DNA from: Trabulsiella odontotermitis
GTDB lineage: Bacteria; Pseudomonadota; Gammaproteobacteria; Enterobacterales; Enterobacteriaceae
Assembly: GCF_030053895.1 (NCBI RefSeq)
Contig: NZ_CP125781.1
Span: 2,418,001 to 2,482,000, forward strand
Length of the DNA stretch: 64,000 bases
Direction of reading: 5' to 3'
Position numbers and translations under genes: made by a program. The notes beneath the pieces were generated by a model. The model ran no database searches, was not told the DNA's origin, and saw only the letters and a program-made list of their open reading frames with translations. Shown piece by piece: positions 53,406-62,885 of the stretch (within the stretch, counting starts at the first letter, position 1; every line of letters starts with the position of its first letter).

Positions 53406-54266
53406 ATGATAAAAAAACTCAAATATTTCTCGACCTTACTCATTGCCGCCATCGCTCTGGTGATCGTCTGGCTGGTGTGGAATTACTACATGCAATCGCC
53501 GTGGACGCGCGACGGCAAAGTACGCGCCGAACAGGTCAGCATCACGCCGCAGGTTTCAGGCAGTATTCAGGCGATCAATGTAAAAGATAACCAGCGGGTA
53601 AAAGCCGGTGACGTACTGTTTCGCATTGATGACACGCCGTATAACATTGCGGTGCTGAATGCGCAGGCGGAGCTGGCAAAAGCGCAGACCGATTTCGTCA
53701 AGGCCACCCACGAAGCCACCCGCCGTCGTAATCTGCCGCAAAACTACATTTCCGCTGAAGATCTCGATACCGCGAACGTTACAGTGAAAGCGGCTAAAGC
53801 GTCTGTTGATGCGGCGCAGGCCTCGCTGGAACACGCCCGCTGGCAACTGGCGCAGACCGTCGTCAAAGCGCCGGTTGACGGCTGGGTGACAAACCTGTCC
53901 ACCCGCGTCGGCAGCTATGCCACTGAAGGCCAACCGGTTTTTGCGCTGGTCGACAGCCACTCGTTTTATGTCATCGGCTATTTTGAAGAGACAAAACTGC
54001 GTCATATCCGCGCCGGTGACAGCGCTGAAATTATCCTCTACAGTAACAATCAAAAGTTACGCGGTCACGTTTCCAGTATCGGGCGCGCCATTTATGATCA
54101 GAGCGTAGAGAGCGACAGCGGCCTGGTCGCCGATATTAAACCTAACATTCCCTGGGTACGTCTGGCGCAGCGCGTTCCGGTGCGTATCGAGTTTGATAAC
54201 CTGCCGCCGGAGATCACCCTGGTCTCAGGTACCACCTGCACCGTTGCGGTCGGCAGGAACGAATGA
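53406..54266 (+). CDS. ydhJ: YdhJ, HlyD-family efflux periplasmic adaptor
   Basis: A 286-residue membrane-fusion protein. An N-terminal helix (about 8-27) is followed by a biotinyl-lipoyl-like half (VSITPQVSGSIQAINVKDNQ), a coiled-coil hairpin (about 80-140) and the second half (VKAPVDGWVTNLSTRVG). It should couple YdhK to an outer-membrane channel. It overlaps ydhK by 4 bases. Confidence 0.94.
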   Translation: MIKKLKYFSTLLIAAIALVIVWLVWNYYMQSPWTRDGKVRAEQVSITPQVSGSIQAINVKDNQRVKAGDVLFRIDDTPYNIAVLNAQAELAKAQTDFVKATHEATRRRNLPQNYISAEDLDTANVTVKAAKASVDAAQASLEHARWQLAQTVVKAPVDGWVTNLSTRVGSYATEGQPVFALVDSHSFYVIGYFEETKLRHIRAGDSAEIILYSNNQKLRGHVSSIGRAIYDQSVESDSGLVADIKPNIPWVRLAQRVPVRIEFDNLPPEITLVSGTTCTVAVGRNE

Positions 54267-56278
54267 CCTTTCCTGCCCTGACGTGGCGGTCGCTGCCGTG
54301 GATTAAAGCCTCGCGGCCGCAATGGCGCTACGCGTTGCGTAACGGCATCGCCATGTGTCTTGCGCTCAGCATCGCGTATTACCTGAATCTCGATGAACCC
54401 TACTGGGCGATGACCTCGGCGGCGGTTGTCAGTTTTCCCACCGTTGGTGGGGTAATCAGTAAAAGTTTTGGTCGTATCGCCGGAAGTCTGTTCGGCGCGA
54501 CCGCTGCGCTGATCATTGCCGGTCATACGCTGACGGATCCCTGGCTTTTTCTCTTCAGCATGTCGGCATGGATTGCGCTCTGCACCTGGGCCTGCGCGAT
54601 GTTCACCAACAATGTTGCCTATGCCTTCCAGCTCGCCGGTTATACCTGCGCGATTATCGCCTTTCCGGTGATTAACGTGGTGGATCCGACCGAGCTGTGG
54701 GACATCGCCCAGGCGCGCGTCTGCGAGGTAATTGTCGGGATCCTGTGCGGCGGTACGATGATGATGATCATGCCCAGCACCTCTGACGGTACCGCTTTGC
54801 TGACCGCGCTAAAAAACATGCACACCCGGCTGCTGGAGCACGCCAGCCTGCTCTGGCAACCCGACACCACTGATGCCATTCGTATCGCCCATCAGAGCAT
54901 CATCAGCCAGATCCTGACCGCCAACCTGCTGCGCATCCAGGCGTTCTGGAGCCATTATCGTTTCCGTCGCCAGAACCCTCTGCTCAATTACCTGCTGCAC
55001 CAGCAGTTGCGTTTAATCAGCGTCATTTCCAGCCTGCGACGCCTGCTGCTTAACTGGCCGGTACCGCCGGACAATGTACGCCCGGTGATCGAAGCGTTAT
55101 TGCTTGAACTTGCCCGGCCCGGTAGCGATTTTTACAGCGTTTCCCGCATCATCGCGCCGCTGGCGCCGACCGATCCGCAGGATTATCGTCACCACGCGTT
55201 CTGGCACCGGCTGCGCTACTTCTGCCGTCTGTATCTGAAAAACAGCGACTGGCTGAACCGGCTGGAAAATGCCACTGCCGTTACCGAGTTTGACGTGCCG
55301 CGGGAACCCGCGCTGGCGCGGCATACCGATCATGCCGAAGCGCTGTGGAACGGGATCCGCACCTTCTGCGCACTGGTGGCTGTTGGCGCGTGGAGCATCA
55401 ATACTCAGTGGGATTCCGGCGCTTCCGCCCTGACGCTGGCGTCGATCTGTTGCGTGCTTTATTCCGCCTCACCGTCACCGTTTAATTCACTGACTCTGCT
55501 GATGCGCACGCTCATCCTCCTGTCGCTGTTCAGCTTTATCGTCAAGTTTGGTCTGATGGTGCAGATCACCGAGCTGTGGCAGTTTTTGCTGTTTCTCTTT
55601 CCGCTGCTCACCACCATGCAGTTGCTCAAACTGCAGATGCCGAAACTGGCTGGTTTATGGGGGCAGTTGATTGTTTTTATGGGGTCGTTCATCGCCGTGA
55701 CGAACCCGCCGGTGTACGATTTCGGCGATTTTCTCAATGACAATCTGGCGAAAATTCTCGGCGTGGGGCTGGCGTGGACGGCCTTTGCGATTCTGCGACC
55801 CGGTTCGGACGCGCGGAAAAGTCGCCGCCATATCCACGCGTTACGGCGTCACTTTGTTGACCAGCTTAGCCGTCGCCCTGCCCACTCAGAGCATGAATTT
55901 GAATCACGGGTTTATCATCACATCAGCCAGTTGAGTAACAGTAAGGATGCGCTGGCGCGCCGGTGGCTGTTGCGCTGGGGCGTGGTTTTGCTCAACTGCT
56001 CACATGTGGTCTGGCAGTTACGCGAATGGGAAGCGCGGTCTGACCCGTTGTCGCAGGTGCGCGACCTCTGTATTACGTTGCTGCGGGATGTCATGAGCGA
56101 GCGCGGCGTGCAGCACCGGCCGCTGGCATCATCGTTGCAGGAGTTACAACGGATTTGCGATACGCTGGCGAAACATCATCAGCCTGCGGCGCGGGAACTG
56201 GCCTCGCTGATCTGGCGACTGTACTGTTCCCTTTCACAACTCGAACAGGCGCCGCCGGACGGTGCCATTGCGGAGTGA
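54263..56278 (+). CDS. ydhK: YdhK, FUSC/AaeB-type inner-membrane efflux protein
   Basis: A 671-residue protein of the FUSC (fusaric acid resistance) family. Two sets of membrane helices (about 30-150 and 365-490) alternate with two cytosolic regions. The block RNGIAMCLALSIAYYLNLDEPYWAMTSAAVV is diagnostic and is given here only as a location near residues 28-58. It is the putative exporter partner of YdhJ. Substrate unknown. Confidence 0.93.
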   Translation: MTFPALTWRSLPWIKASRPQWRYALRNGIAMCLALSIAYYLNLDEPYWAMTSAAVVSFPTVGGVISKSFGRIAGSLFGATAALIIAGHTLTDPWLFLFSMSAWIALCTWACAMFTNNVAYAFQLAGYTCAIIAFPVINVVDPTELWDIAQARVCEVIVGILCGGTMMMIMPSTSDGTALLTALKNMHTRLLEHASLLWQPDTTDAIRIAHQSIISQILTANLLRIQAFWSHYRFRRQNPLLNYLLHQQLRLISVISSLRRLLLNWPVPPDNVRPVIEALLLELARPGSDFYSVSRIIAPLAPTDPQDYRHHAFWHRLRYFCRLYLKNSDWLNRLENATAVTEFDVPREPALARHTDHAEALWNGIRTFCALVAVGAWSINTQWDSGASALTLASICCVLYSASPSPFNSLTLLMRTLILLSLFSFIVKFGLMVQITELWQFLLFLFPLLTTMQLLKLQMPKLAGLWGQLIVFMGSFIAVTNPPVYDFGDFLNDNLAKILGVGLAWTAFAILRPGSDARKSRRHIHALRRHFVDQLSRRPAHSEHEFESRVYHHISQLSNSKDALARRWLLRWGVVLLNCSHVVWQLREWEARSDPLSQVRDLCITLLRDVMSERGVQHRPLASSLQELQRICDTLAKHHQPAARELASLIWRLYCSLSQLEQAPPDGAIAE

Positions 56279-56306
56279 AAAACGGTCACTCCGCAAGGGT
56301 AAACCA

Positions 56307-57203
56307 TTACGGAACGTCGTAGCCTAACGCGGCCTTGCGGATGCGGAACCATTGCTGGCGGGTCATCTTCAGGTCGGCAGCCACAATCGCTGAACGTACA
56401 CGTTCAATCTTCCCGGAACCAATGATCGGCAGCGGCTGTGACGGCAGACGCATCACCCAGGCATAAACCACCTGTTCGATACTTCCGGCGTTCAGTTCCT
56501 GCGCGATAGTCGTCAGTTCGTCACGCAATGGCTGGAACGCCATATCGTTAAACAAACGACCGCCGCCGAGACAGGACCATGCCATCGGACGGATACGCAA
56601 CTGTTGCAGTTGATCCAGTGTACCGTCAAGCAGTAGCGGCTGATGAACCGGAGAAATCTCCACCTGGTTGGTCGCCAGCGTAAACGGCAGACGGGACTGT
56701 AACAGCGTGAACTGTGCAGGAGTAAAGTTTGATACGCCGAAATGGCGCACTTTGCCGCTCTGATGCAGTGTCAGGAACGCTTCTGCGACCTCGTCGGCAT
56801 CCATCAGCGGATCGGGGCGGTGGATCAGCAGCAGATCGAGCGCATCAGTCGCCAGATTCTTCAGCGACTGCTCAGCGCTGCGCACGATGTGATCGCGATC
56901 GGTAATGTAGTGACCGATGACGTTTTCCGCTCGCGCGGTGGTGGCGATACCGCATTTGCTGACGATTTCCATCCGCTGGCGCAGCTGCGGCGCCAGCTTC
57001 AGCGCTTCACCAAAGGCCGCTTCACACTGGTAGCCACCGTAGATATCGGCGTGATCGACCGTAGTAATGCCGAGATCCAGATGCTCCTCAATAAAACTGA
57101 CCAGCTGACGTGGGGACATGTTCCAGTCCATCAGCCGCCAGTATCCCATCACGAAACGGGAAAATTCCGGCCCTTGCGGTGCCAGGGTAATTCGCTGAAC
57201 CAT
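56307..57203 (-). CDS. ydhF: YdhF, aldo-keto reductase
   Basis: A 298-residue aldo-keto reductase with the catalytic tetrad Asp (VDHADIYGGY), Tyr in the same block, Lys (VSKCGI) and His (LLIHRPD). The NADPH-binding end reads IIGSGKIERVRSA. The substrate is unknown. In K-12 sodC lies between ydhK and ydhF, but here only 28 bases separate them. Confidence 0.95.
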   Translation of the reverse strand: MVQRITLAPQGPEFSRFVMGYWRLMDWNMSPRQLVSFIEEHLDLGITTVDHADIYGGYQCEAAFGEALKLAPQLRQRMEIVSKCGIATTARAENVIGHYITDRDHIVRSAEQSLKNLATDALDLLLIHRPDPLMDADEVAEAFLTLHQSGKVRHFGVSNFTPAQFTLLQSRLPFTLATNQVEISPVHQPLLLDGTLDQLQQLRIRPMAWSCLGGGRLFNDMAFQPLRDELTTIAQELNAGSIEQVVYAWVMRLPSQPLPIIGSGKIERVRSAIVAADLKMTRQQWFRIRKAALGYDVP

Positions 57204-57251
57204 AACAGCTTCCTCAATAAAGACCTGGGAAGAGTATACGCAAAATTGTCG

Positions 57252-57491
57252 CTAAAACAGTGAAGGCTGCTCAGGATCTTCAGGAGGAACCGCTTTGGAT
57301 GCGCGTAATTTGCGCAGCAGACGCTGACGACAGAGGCGGATCACCTCCTGCTTTTGGGTATCGCTCAGTGTTTGCCAGTGGAAACGCTCATCACGGCTGC
57401 GCATGCAACCGCGGCAATAACCGCGCTCATCTGACTGACAAATTCCCCGGCACGGACTTTGTACCGGAAAGAATTCCAGCTGTTCAGCCAC
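57252..57491 (-). CDS. ydhL: YdhL, DUF1289 cysteine-containing small protein
   Basis: A 79-residue DUF1289 protein with the four-cysteine pattern CRGICQSDERGYCRGCMR, which may hold a metal or Fe-S centre. Function unknown. It is encoded upstream of ydhF on the same strand. Confidence 0.9.
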   Translation of the reverse strand: MAEQLEFFPVQSPCRGICQSDERGYCRGCMRSRDERFHWQTLSDTQKQEVIRLCRQRLLRKLRASKAVPPEDPEQPSLF

Positions 57492-57591
57492 ATCCCGCCC
57501 TCTGTTGGTTGATCATTCTTCTCATTGAAGACGCTTCACCCGCCTTGCGCAACCTTTATTCCAAAAAAGCGCGTGCAAATTCGGCTTGCAT

Positions 57592-57607
57592 TAGACCGAT
57601 CGGTCTA
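57592..57607. promoter_or_regulatory. NemR operator in front of nemR
   Basis: TAGACCGATCGGTCTA is a perfect 16-bp palindrome 14 bases before the nemR start codon. It closely matches the NemR box known upstream of E. coli nemRA. Confidence 0.9.
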
Positions 57608-57621
57608 CTACATTAGCCACC

Positions 57622-58221
57622 ATGAACAGACATACTGATTGTGATACGCGTGAACACATCCTTGCCACCGGTGAGCAGCTTTGCATGCACCGGGGTTTTA
57701 CCGGCATGGGGCTCAGCGAACTGCTAAAAACCGCCGAAGTCCCGAAGGGATCGTTTTATCATTACTTTCGCTCAAAAGAGACCTTTGGCGTTGCCATGCT
57801 GGAGCGCTACTTTGAGGAGTATTACCAGCGTCTGACTGTGCATTTCACCCAGGGCGAAGGTAATTATCGCGATCGTTTGCTGGCGTATTATCAGCACACC
57901 CTGACGCAGTTCACCGAGCAAGGGGTGATCAGCGGCTGCCTGACGGTCAAACTGAGCGCTGAAGTGTGCGACCTGTCAGAAGTGATGCGCGCCGAAATGA
58001 ATAAGGGCGCGCAGAGGATCACCGCCCTGCTCGCGCAGGCGCTGGAAAACGGCCGCAACGAAGGAAGCCTGATGTTTAACGGCGATGCCGCCGAACTGGC
58101 TCAGGTACTTTACTCGCTGTGGTTGGGCGCTAATTTGCAGGCCAAAATGTCTCGCTGTGCCTCGGCGCTGGAAAGCGCGCTGGCGCACGTAAGAACACTA
58201 ATTACCGCACCCGTTGTTTAA
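57622..58221 (+). CDS. nemR: NemR, TetR-family electrophile/bleach sensor
   Basis: A 199-residue TetR-type repressor. The helix-turn-helix (GFTGMGLSELLKTAEVPKGS) is N-terminal, and the ligand domain contains redox-active cysteines, among them one in GVISGCLTVKLSAEVCD. Electrophiles such as N-ethylmaleimide, methylglyoxal or hypochlorous acid release it from the operator and induce nemA and gloA. Confidence 0.96.
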   Translation: MNRHTDCDTREHILATGEQLCMHRGFTGMGLSELLKTAEVPKGSFYHYFRSKETFGVAMLERYFEEYYQRLTVHFTQGEGNYRDRLLAYYQHTLTQFTEQGVISGCLTVKLSAEVCDLSEVMRAEMNKGAQRITALLAQALENGRNEGSLMFNGDAAELAQVLYSLWLGANLQAKMSRCASALESALAHVRTLITAPVV

Positions 58222-58246
58222 CAGGTGCTTAAATTTACAACATCAC

Positions 58247-58261
58247 TAGACGACCGGTCTA
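58247..58261. promoter_or_regulatory. Second NemR-like site between nemR and nemA
   Basis: TAGACGACCGGTCTA keeps the GACCGGTC core and outer TAGAC of the first operator with one base less. It lies 14 bases upstream of the nemA start codon and could fine-tune nemA. Confidence 0.6.
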
Positions 58262-58274
58262 CTCAGGAGTCACC

Positions 58275-59372
58275 ATGTCACAACAAAAAGTGTTTACCCC
58301 GCTGAAAGTGGGTGCGATTACCGTTCCGAACCGTGTCTTTATGGCGCCGTTAACGCGTCTGCGCAGCATCGAGCCGGGCGATATTCCGACGCCGCTGATG
58401 GGCGAATACTACCGCCAGCGCGCCAGCGCCGGGTTAATCATTTCCGAAGCCACGCAGATTTCTGCTCAGGCGAAAGGTTATGCGGGCGCACCGGGGCTGC
58501 ACAGCCCGGAGCAGATCGCTGCATGGAAAAAAATCACCGCCGGCGTGCATGCCGAAAACGGTCACATGGCGGTTCAACTGTGGCACACCGGTCGTATTTC
58601 CCACGCCAGCATTCAGCCAGGCGGGAAAGCGCCAGTCGCGCCTTCTGCCATCAGCGGCGGTACGCGCACCTCGTTGCGTGACGAAAACGGTAATACTTAC
58701 CGCGAGGATACCTCAATGCCGCGCGCGCTGACGCTGGAAGAGATCCCGGGGATTGTGAACGATTTCCGTCAGGCGATCGCCAACGCCCGCGAAGCCGGGT
58801 TTGACATGGTTGAGCTGCACTCCGCGCACGGTTATTTGCTGCACCAGTTCCTGTCGCCGACCTCGAACCATCGCACCGACCAGTACGGCGGCAGCGTGGA
58901 AAATCGCGCGCGTCTGGTGCTGGAAGTGGTGGATGCGGGGATTAAAGAATGGGGTGCCGATCGCATCGGGATCCGCGTCTCCCCGATCGGCACGTTCCAG
59001 AACCTTGATAACGGCCCGAACGAAGAAGCCGATGCGCTGTATCTGATTGAACAGCTTGGCAAGCGTGGCATTGCTTATCTGCACATGTCTGAGCCTGACT
59101 GGGCCGGTGGTCAGCCCTACAGCGAAGCATTCCGCCGCCAGGTGCGTGAACGTTTCCATGGCCCGATTGTGGGCGCAGGCGCATACACGATGGAAAAAAC
59201 CGACGAACTGCTCAATAAGGGGCTGATTGACGCCGTGGCGTTTGGCCGTGACTGGATAGCCAACCCGGATCTGGTCACCCGCCTGCAGCGCAAAGCGGAA
59301 CTGAACCCGCAGCGCCCGGAAAGTTTCTACGGTGGCGGCGCCGAAGGCTATACTGATTACCCTACGCTGTAA
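58275..59372 (+). CDS. nemA: N-ethylmaleimide reductase (Old Yellow Enzyme family)
   Basis: A 365-residue FMN-dependent ene-reductase with PLTRLRSIEPGDIPTPLM, the His/Asn substrate pair region ELHSAHGYLLHQFLSP, and DQYGGSVENRARLVLEV. It reduces maleimides, nitro compounds and other electrophiles. It is followed by gloA across 83 bases. Confidence 0.97.
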   Translation: MSQQKVFTPLKVGAITVPNRVFMAPLTRLRSIEPGDIPTPLMGEYYRQRASAGLIISEATQISAQAKGYAGAPGLHSPEQIAAWKKITAGVHAENGHMAVQLWHTGRISHASIQPGGKAPVAPSAISGGTRTSLRDENGNTYREDTSMPRALTLEEIPGIVNDFRQAIANAREAGFDMVELHSAHGYLLHQFLSPTSNHRTDQYGGSVENRARLVLEVVDAGIKEWGADRIGIRVSPIGTFQNLDNGPNEEADALYLIEQLGKRGIAYLHMSEPDWAGGQPYSEAFRRQVRERFHGPIVGAGAYTMEKTDELLNKGLIDAVAFGRDWIANPDLVTRLQRKAELNPQRPESFYGGGAEGYTDYPTL

Positions 59373-59455
59373 TCCCTTCATTGATAGCGGCGGTCATCCG
59401 CCGCTATACTAAAACATCGTTCTGAATGCATTGATATCAAAGATAAGGGGATTTT

Positions 59456-59863
59456 ATGCGCTTACTTCACACCATGCTCCGTGTAGGCGACCTGCAGCGT
59501 TCCATCGACTTCTACACCAACGTCCTTGGCATGCAACTGCTGCGTACCAGCGAAAACCCGGAGTACAAATACTCTCTTGCCTTCGTTGGCTACGGCCCGG
59601 AAAGCGATGAAGCGGTTATTGAGCTGACCTACAACTGGGGCGTGGATAGCTACGATCTGGGCACCGCGTATGGTCATATCGCGCTGAGCGTTGAAAACGC
59701 GGCGGAAGCCTGTGCGCGCATCCGTACGAATGGCGGCAACGTCACGCGCGAAGCGGGCCCGGTAAAAGGCGGCACCACGGTGATCGCCTTTGTTGAAGAT
59801 CCGGACGGCTACAAAATTGAGCTTATCGAAGAGAAAGATGCCGGCAAAGGCCTCGGCAACTGA
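59456..59863 (+). CDS. gloA: Glyoxalase I
   Basis: A 135-residue lactoylglutathione lyase. The four metal ligands are visible: His5 (LLHTML), Glu56 (VIELTYN), His74 (YGHIAL) and Glu122 (KIELIEE), the set used by Ni-dependent bacterial enzymes. It converts the methylglyoxal-glutathione adduct to lactoylglutathione. It is expressed with nemRA under NemR. Confidence 0.97.
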   Translation: MRLLHTMLRVGDLQRSIDFYTNVLGMQLLRTSENPEYKYSLAFVGYGPESDEAVIELTYNWGVDSYDLGTAYGHIALSVENAAEACARIRTNGGNVTREAGPVKGGTTVIAFVEDPDGYKIELIEEKDAGKGLGN

Positions 59864-59971
59864 CCCGCGTCTCCACGGGTGCTGCGGCGCCCGTTGTTTT
59901 ATCCCCCGCTACAAAGATCAGGCAAAATTTGCCATAATGCGCGCTACTTTTTTTACGTCTAAGAGATTCTG

Positions 59972-60616
59972 ATGTCCGACAACGCTCAACTTAATGGTCT
60001 GTGCGACCGTTTCCGTGGTTTTTATCCCGTCGTGATTGATGTTGAAACGGCCGGTTTTAACGCCAGTACGGATGCGCTGCTTGAAATCGCCGCCGTGACG
60101 TTAAAAATGGATGAGCATGGTTGGCTGATGCCGGATACCACACTGCATTTCCACGTCGAGCCGTTCGAAGGCGCCAATCTTCAGCCGGAAGCGCTGGCGT
60201 TTAATGGCATTGACCCGAGCAACCCGCTGCGCGGCGCGGTGAGCGAACATGATGCGTTGCATGCGATTTTCAAAGCGGTGCGCAAGGGCATCAAAGAGAG
60301 CGGTTGCAACCGGGCGATCATGGTGGCGCACAACGCGACCTTCGACCACAGCTTTATGATGGCAGCCGCCGGGCGCGCCTCGCTCAAGCGTAACCCGTTC
60401 CACCCGTTCGTGACCTTCGATACCGCCGCACTGAGCGGACTGGCGCTCGGGCAGACGGTCCTGTCAAAAGCCTGTGCCGCTGCTGGTATGGAATTTGACA
60501 GCGCTCAGGCGCACTCAGCCCTGTATGACACTGAACAGACCGCCATCCTGTTTTGCGAAATCGTCAACCGCTGGAAACGTCTTGGCGGCTGGCCGCCGGC
60601 GGAACCGGCGGAATAA
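59972..60616 (+). CDS. rnt: Ribonuclease T
   Basis: A 214-residue DEDDh 3'-5' exoribonuclease. The catalytic acids are in VIDVETAGF and AHNATFDHSF, and the last His/Asp pair is in AHSALYDTEQ. It trims the 3' ends of tRNA and other stable RNAs. K-12 has lhr after rnt, but here the grxD terminator follows directly. Confidence 0.97.
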   Translation: MSDNAQLNGLCDRFRGFYPVVIDVETAGFNASTDALLEIAAVTLKMDEHGWLMPDTTLHFHVEPFEGANLQPEALAFNGIDPSNPLRGAVSEHDALHAIFKAVRKGIKESGCNRAIMVAHNATFDHSFMMAAAGRASLKRNPFHPFVTFDTAALSGLALGQTVLSKACAAAGMEFDSAQAHSALYDTEQTAILFCEIVNRWKRLGGWPPAEPAE

Positions 60617-60623
60617 CAGACAT

Positions 60624-60655
60624 AAAAAAAGCGAACATCTCAGTTCGCTTTTTTA
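60624..60655. terminator. Bidirectional terminator between rnt and grxD
   Basis: GCGAAC and GTTCGC form a stem around ATCTCA with A7 on the left and T6 on the right, serving the convergent genes. Confidence 0.9.
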
Positions 60656-60667
60656 TTGCCAGAAAGA

Positions 60668-61015
60668 TTATTCCGCTTTCGGCTCATCTTCTTTGTACTT
60701 CGCTGCGGTCTCTTTGATCAGCTGCTGCAGTTCGCCGCGCTGATACATTTCAATGACGATATCGCAGCCGCCAACCAGCTCGCCATCAACCCACAGTTGC
60801 GGGAAGGTCGGCCAGTTTGCGTACTTCGGCAGCTCAGCGCGGATATCCGGGTTTTGCAGGATATCGACATAGGCGAAACGTTCGCCGCAGGCAGAGAGCG
60901 CCTGTACGGCCTGGGCGGAAAAGCCGCAGCTTGGCAGTTTCGGCGAACCTTTCATGTAGAGAAGGATCGGGTTTTCAGCGATCTGGCGTTGGATTTTTTC
61001 AACAGTAGTGCTCAT
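60668..61015 (-). CDS. grxD: Monothiol glutaredoxin 4
   Basis: A 115-residue CGFS-type glutaredoxin (LPSCGFSAQ) with the glutathione-binding TVP-like WPTFPQLWVDGELVGGCD region. It carries [2Fe-2S] clusters and works with BolA in iron-sulfur trafficking. Confidence 0.97.
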   Translation of the reverse strand: MSTTVEKIQRQIAENPILLYMKGSPKLPSCGFSAQAVQALSACGERFAYVDILQNPDIRAELPKYANWPTFPQLWVDGELVGGCDIVIEMYQRGELQQLIKETAAKYKEDEPKAE

Positions 61016-61355
61016 TGTCTTTGCTTCCTTTAACTTCTTTTACGGCCGTAGTCAGACAGTGTATCGTTTCTGGCTGACGACAGAAAATAACATTTTGTTC
61101 ACTCTTCATCATTTTATCGTCTGTCGCGATAAGTTGCCTTAAAAATATCCCTTTATCGGCATCTGTGACGAAAAGTTGAGCGTTATGTTTCCAGATGTCA
61201 CTGCGCTGATGATTTTTTTTGCACTCGCTTACGAAACGTTATTTTAGATGCAAAAAGGCTATTAACATTTTGTGATTTTATGCATTAGAATCGAGGCGTT
61301 TTGAAAATCATACGCAGGCATGATTGCAGGCCTGCCATAATCAGAGGACTGCTCA
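61016..61355. other. Intergenic region between divergent grxD and mepH
   Basis: These 340 AT-rich bases hold the promoters of grxD and mepH. No gene, RNA or confident operator was recognised. Confidence 0.4.
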
Positions 61356-62165
61356 GTGGCGCGGATAAATAAAATCTCGATCACGCTCTGTGCTTTACTG
61401 TTTACATCGCTCTCATTTACACCATTGTCGCATGCGTCTCAGCAGGCGCGCGCCTCGGCGACGCAAAAAACACAACTGGCGAAAACCACTGAACCGAAGA
61501 AAAAAACCACCAGCCAGAAAAACAAAAGTAAAACCACCGCAAAGAAAACCAGCAAAAAAACCACCGCGTCCACCAGCAAGAAGAAAAATTCCGCCTCAAC
61601 CGCCCTTTCACGTAAAACCACCGCTTCCGCTGGCAAACGCACTGCCGCCACGAAAGTGACGCAGAAATGCACCACCACGCGCAACGGTAAGAAAAAGAAA
61701 TGCATCAGTGTGGGTGATAAAAAGCCCATGAAACTGGCGGATGTACATAAAGCCCGCGTGCAAAAAGCGCAAAAAACGGCAATGAACAAACTGATGGGCC
61801 AGATTGGTAAACCGTATCGCTGGGGCGGCACGTCTCCACGCACCGGTTTTGATTGCAGCGGCCTGGTGTATTACGCGTATAAAGATCTGGTCAACATCCG
61901 CATTCCGCGCACCGCTAACGAAATGTACCATCTGCGCGATGCCCGCCCGGTAAACCGTAGTGAGCTGGAAAGCGGCGATCTGGTATTTTTCCGCACCCGT
62001 GGTCGCGGCACCGCCGATCATGTCGGCGTATACCTTGGTAATGGTAAGTTTATCCAGTCACCGCGCTCCGGTCGTGACATCCAGGTCACCTCGCTGAGTG
62101 AAGATTACTGGACTCGCCACTATGTCGGCGCCCGCCGAGTGATGACACCTAAGACGATCCGCTGA
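61356..62165 (+). CDS. mepH: MepH, murein DD-endopeptidase (NlpC/P60)
   Basis: A 269-residue exported cysteine peptidase that cuts meso-DAP-D-Ala crosslinks. A signal peptide covers about 1-27. Then comes a long Lys/Thr/Ser-rich low-complexity linker (about 30-120), and the NlpC/P60 domain from about 140 with Cys in FDCSGLVYYAY and His in ADHVGVYLGNG. The GTG at 61356 starts the signal. The linker is strongly basic and may hold the enzyme to the cell wall. Confidence 0.94.
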   Translation: MARINKISITLCALLFTSLSFTPLSHASQQARASATQKTQLAKTTEPKKKTTSQKNKSKTTAKKTSKKTTASTSKKKNSASTALSRKTTASAGKRTAATKVTQKCTTTRNGKKKKCISVGDKKPMKLADVHKARVQKAQKTAMNKLMGQIGKPYRWGGTSPRTGFDCSGLVYYAYKDLVNIRIPRTANEMYHLRDARPVNRSELESGDLVFFRTRGRGTADHVGVYLGNGKFIQSPRSGRDIQVTSLSEDYWTRHYVGARRVMTPKTIR

Positions 62166-62297
62166 TCCTTACCCTGACGCAAACACGTCGGGGTAAGTTC
62201 CTCTTTTGTCACCCCTTTCAATTTGTTACCCTACCCTTACCCACTACAGGGTTATTCCTGGTTGCTGGGACAATTAACTATAAAAAGGAGAGTAGCA

Positions 62298-62879
62298 ATG
62301 TCGTTCGAATTACCTGCATTACCGTATGCAAAAGACGCCCTGGCGCCGCATATTTCCGCTGAAACGCTGGAATATCATTACGGAAAACACCACCAGACCT
62401 ACGTCACCAATCTCAACAACCTGATCAAAGGGACGGCGTTTGAAGGCAAAACGCTGGAAGAGATTGTACGTTCCTCTGAAGGTGGCGTGTTCAACAACGC
62501 CGCTCAGGTCTGGAACCACACGTTCTACTGGCACTGCCTGGCACCGAACGCGGGCGGCGAACCGACCGGCGACGTCGCTGCCGCCATCAACAAGGCCTTT
62601 GGCAGCTTCGCCGAGTTTAAAGCGAAGTTTACCGACGCAGCGGTGAAAAACTTTGGCTCTGGCTGGACCTGGCTTGTTAAAAATGCCGACGGCAGCCTGG
62701 CGATTGTCTCCACTTCTAACGCCGGTACGCCGCTGACGACAAACGCGACGCCGTTGCTGACTGTCGATGTGTGGGAACATGCGTATTATATTGACTACCG
62801 TAACGCCCGCCCGAATTATCTTGAGCACTTCTGGGCGCTGGTAAACTGGGGATTTGTTGCGAAGAATCTGGCAGCATAA
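62298..62879 (+). CDS. sodB: Iron superoxide dismutase
   Basis: A 193-residue Fe-SOD. The ligands are His27 (HYGKHHQTYV), His74 (VWNHTFYW), and Asp/His in VDVWEHAYY. The second-shell Gln in NNAAQVWNH marks the iron type. AAGGAG lies 7 bases before the ATG at 62298. A longer frame from 62223 is an artefact. In E. coli sodB is repressed by RyhB and activated indirectly by Fur. Confidence 0.98.
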   Translation: MSFELPALPYAKDALAPHISAETLEYHYGKHHQTYVTNLNNLIKGTAFEGKTLEEIVRSSEGGVFNNAAQVWNHTFYWHCLAPNAGGEPTGDVAAAINKAFGSFAEFKAKFTDAAVKNFGSGWTWLVKNADGSLAIVSTSNAGTPLTTNATPLLTVDVWEHAYYIDYRNARPNYLEHFWALVNWGFVAKNLAA

Positions 62880-62885
62880 ACCAGA

